Source: Thermoplasmata archaeon
GTDB taxonomy: Archaea > Thermoplasmatota > Thermoplasmata > Lutacidiplasmatales > UBA184
Assembly: GCA_021798415.1 (NCBI GenBank)
Contig: JAJZGO010000067.1
Location: 1-7,845 of the forward strand
Length of the DNA: 7,845 nt
Direction of reading: 5' to 3'
Numbering within the stretch: the first letter of the stretch is position 1; each line of letters begins with the position of its first letter. Both the position numbers and the translations under genes were made by a program. Shown one piece after another: positions 5,913-7,845 of this stretch. The notes under the pieces were generated by a model. The model saw nothing but the letters and a program-made list of their open reading frames with translations. It ran no database searches and was not told where the DNA came from.

Positions 5913-6385
5913 GCGACGGGTCCCTGCGCCTCTCGGTGAACGGCCGGGAGGTCGTCCTCGACGGCGTCCCGAGCGACGAGCGCCTCCTCGACACCCTGCG
6001 TTGGCGCCTCGGGCTCCGCGGAACGAAGGAGGGGTGCCGGACCGGCGGGTGCGGCGCGTGCACGGTCCTCGTCGATCGACAGAGCACGCTCTCCTGCCTC
6101 ACGCTCGCGCACGAGCTCAACGGGCGCTCGGTGACGACGATCGAAGGGGTCGATTCCGACCCGGTCGGCCGGACCGTCCGCTCGGCGTTCGAGCGGACCG
6201 GCGCGCTCCAGTGCGGCTACTGCACGCCCGGGTTCGTGATGGCGCTCACCGGGCTCCTCGCGGAACGCGAGAGGGCCTCGTCGTTCGACGAGCTCCTCGA
6301 GGACCTCGGAGGAAACCTCTGCCGGTGCACCGGATACGCCGCGATCGTCCGCGCCGCCGCGCTCGCTCGGGAGGAGCTCCCGTGA
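5909..6385 (+). CDS. [2Fe-2S] small subunit of a molybdenum hydroxylase (CoxS/XdhC-like)
   Basis: The 158-residue electron-transfer subunit carrying two [2Fe-2S] clusters between the molybdenum centre and FAD. The N-terminal plant-ferredoxin-type domain binds one cluster through C43, C48, C51 (GCRTGGCGAC) and C63 (LSCL). The C-terminal all-helical domain binds the second through QCGYCTPG (C102, C105) and NLCRCTGY (C138, C140). All eight cysteines are present, and the length matches single-subunit CoxS proteins. The start is GTG 5909, overlapping the TGA of the FAD gene by four bases; the frame is open further upstream but that part is antisense-like and unrelated. The stop overlaps the next gene's GTG in the same way, so the three subunits are probably made in fixed ratio by coupled translation. 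Confidence 0.96.
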   Translation: MSDGSLRLSVNGREVVLDGVPSDERLLDTLRWRLGLRGTKEGCRTGGCGACTVLVDRQSTLSCLTLAHELNGRSVTTIEGVDSDPVGRTVRSAFERTGALQCGYCTPGFVMALTGLLAERERASSFDELLEDLGGNLCRCTGYAAIVRAAALAREELP

Positions 6386-7845
6386 GCTCCGCGACGGCGC
6401 GCCCCGACGCGGCGCTCAAGGCCGCGGGACGGGCGGTGTTCGCCACCGACCTCGAGCTTCCGGGGATGCTCTGGGGCGCGCTCGTGCTCGCGCCGGTCGC
6501 GCACGGTCGGATCCGCTCGGTCGACCTCGCCGGCGCCCGGGCGCTCGAGGGCGTCGTGGCGGTCGGCCACGCCGACCTCGCCCGGCTCACCGGGGGGCTC
6601 TCGGGCGACGCCGAACGGCCCGCGTTCCCCCGCGACACGGTCGCCTATCGCCACCAGCCGGTCGCGGCGGTCGCGGCCCCGACGCTCGAGAGGGCGCGCG
6701 AGGCGGCCCGCGCCGTGACGGTCGCGGTCGACGAGCTCGGGGCGATCGCGAACATCGACGGCATCTTTCCCGACTGGCCCGGGTCCGAGGCGTCCCGCTC
6801 GCCGCACGTCGCGGCCCATGTCCGGGCCCGCAAGGGGGACGTGGAGGCGGCGTTCCGTGATGCGGAGCTCGTCGTCCGGGAGACGTACCGCACGGCGAGC
6901 GTCCATCAGGTCGCGCTCGAGCCGCACGCGTGCGTCGCCGACGTGGTCGACGACCGCTGGACGGTCCACACGTCGACGCAGAGCCCGTTCGGCGTCCGGG
7001 AGGACACCGCGTCGATCCTCGGGGTTCCCGAATCCTCGATTGTGGTCGACGGCACTTGGGTCGGTGGCGGCTTCGGCGGGAAGGGCGCTTCCTTCCTCGA
7101 GCCGTACGCCCTCCTCCTCTCGCGCGAGGCGGCTCGCCCGGTCCGTCTCGCGCTCACGTACCGGGAGGAGTTTCTCCTCGGCCGCACCACGCTCCCCTCG
7201 ATCGTCCGTCTCGAGACTGCGGTGCGCGGCGGACGGATCTCCGCGCGACGGGTTCGCCTCCTTCTGGACGTCGGCATGTCGCTTCCCGGCCGCGACTTCG
7301 CGACCGGCTACTCGATCGGGTTCCTCCTCGGGCCGTACCGGACCCCGGCGTTCGAGGTCGAGGGATACGCCGTGCGGACGAACAAGCCGCCGTTCGGTCC
7401 CCATCGGGCTCCGTTCGCGCCCCAGTGCGCGTTCATGGTCGAGTCGCACCTCGAGGAGGTCGCGCACCGGCTCGGGGTCGACCCGCTCGCCTTCAAGGCC
7501 GACCACCTCTGGCGCGAAGGGGAATCGACGCCGTTCGGCCAGCGCGTCCTCCCGTTCGGGCTCGGCGAGGCGCTCGGCCGCGCCCGCGAGACGGCCGCGA
7601 GATGGACGCGCGAGGCCCCGCCGGGCCACGGGGTCGGCGTCGGCGTGGGCTTCTGGTCGACCGGGACCGGCGCCGGCGGCGAGGCCCGCCTACGGCTCTC
7701 GCCGACCCACCTCACGATGGTCCAGGGAGAGCGCGAGATCGGGAGCGGCAGCGTGATCGTCGGGCTCGCGGCGGTCGCCGAGCGCCGCAGCGGCCTACCG
7801 CGCGAGCGGATCCGGGTCGAGTACGCGGACACGGCCCACGCCCCG
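6382..7845 (+). CDS. Molybdopterin-binding large subunit of a molybdenum hydroxylase, 3' end outside window
   Basis: First 488 residues of the catalytic subunit, which in this family binds molybdopterin cytosine dinucleotide and hydroxylates or oxidises the substrate. The start is GTG 6382 in a GTGA overlap, and the frame stays open to the right edge. Seen: the alpha/beta hammerhead domain (GRAVFATDLELPGMLWGALV..), ALEPHACVA (E180), the TQ at 199-200, VGGGFGGK (227-234), TNKPPFGPHRAPFAPQ (333-348) in place of the usual TNxxxxAxRGxGxPQ, then the second domain with GHGVGVGVGFW and EIGSGS (452-457) where many members have GQG. The Arg of the RGxG loop is kept (R342). The glutamate that XDH has after GGFGGK is a glycine (G235), and the CO dehydrogenase signature AYxCSFR is absent. 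It is therefore an uncharacterised aldehyde/xanthine-dehydrogenase-type subunit rather than form I CO dehydrogenase. The catalytic C-terminal glutamate lies outside the window. Confidence 0.92.
   Translation, partial: MSSATARPDAALKAAGRAVFATDLELPGMLWGALVLAPVAHGRIRSVDLAGARALEGVVAVGHADLARLTGGLSGDAERPAFPRDTVAYRHQPVAAVAAPTLERAREAARAVTVAVDELGAIANIDGIFPDWPGSEASRSPHVAAHVRARKGDVEAAFRDAELVVRETYRTASVHQVALEPHACVADVVDDRWTVHTSTQSPFGVREDTASILGVPESSIVVDGTWVGGGFGGKGASFLEPYALLLSREAARPVRLALTYREEFLLGRTTLPSIVRLETAVRGGRISARRVRLLLDVGMSLPGRDFATGYSIGFLLGPYRTPAFEVEGYAVRTNKPPFGPHRAPFAPQCAFMVESHLEEVAHRLGVDPLAFKADHLWREGESTPFGQRVLPFGLGEALGRARETAARWTREAPPGHGVGVGVGFWSTGTGAGGEARLRLSPTHLTMVQGEREIGSGSVIVGLAAVAERRSGLPRERIRVEYADTAHAP

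Noticed and set aside
6217..7629. A 470-codon antisense frame over the hydroxylase genes
   Set aside because: Low-complexity Arg-rich shadow; the plus strand reads the [2Fe-2S] and molybdopterin subunits with complete motifs.
5064..7845. True aerobic CO dehydrogenase (coxMSL)
   Set aside because: Gene order fits, but the AYxCSFR copper/selenium-site signature is missing from the large subunit; only the superfamily is supported.
1..7845. CRISPR array, insertion sequence or phage genes
   Set aside because: No spaced direct repeats, transposase, terminal inverted repeats or phage-like proteins were seen.

Overview
This is a high-GC archaeal window. It opens inside the large subunit (DP2) of the archaeal replicative DNA polymerase D. 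PolD rules out bacteria and PolD-less Thermoproteota such as Sulfolobales. Very high GC, PolD and an aerobic-type molybdenum hydroxylase operon together would fit a high-GC member of Thermoplasmatota (terrestrial or acid-soil type), but that placement is inference; no marker in the window fixes the lineage.

Layout: (1) 1-3280 (+) is DP2, open at the left edge; the coding frame continues upstream of the first in-frame ATG. (2) 3281-4027 holds no confident gene. It contains an AT-rich, hairpin-forming island near 3431-3472, then a possible short membrane-anchored reading frame that is not coherent over its length. (3) 4028-4128 (+) is a tRNA-Arg(UCG) interrupted in its T-loop by a 26-nt intron (4089-4114). 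The intron ends form a textbook bulge-helix-bulge splice motif, and removing it restores a perfect T-arm. I consider this the most notable feature of the window. (4) 4143-4960 (-) is a two-gene operon joined by an ATGA overlap: a winged-helix DNA-binding protein, then a small basic/acidic beta-barrel-like protein of unknown function. (5) 5064-7845 (+) is a divergently transcribed operon for a three-subunit molybdenum hydroxylase of the xanthine/CO dehydrogenase superfamily, in the order FAD subunit, [2Fe-2S] subunit, molybdopterin subunit. Both junctions are 4-nt GTGA overlaps, and the last gene runs off the right edge.

How they fit together: electrons removed from the substrate at the molybdenum centre pass through the two [2Fe-2S] clusters of the small subunit to FAD in the medium subunit. 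The divergent winged-helix gene shares a 103-bp spacer with this operon and is a natural candidate regulator, although it may act on other targets. The large subunit lacks the AYxCSFR active-site signature of true (form I) CO dehydrogenase, so the substrate is unknown.
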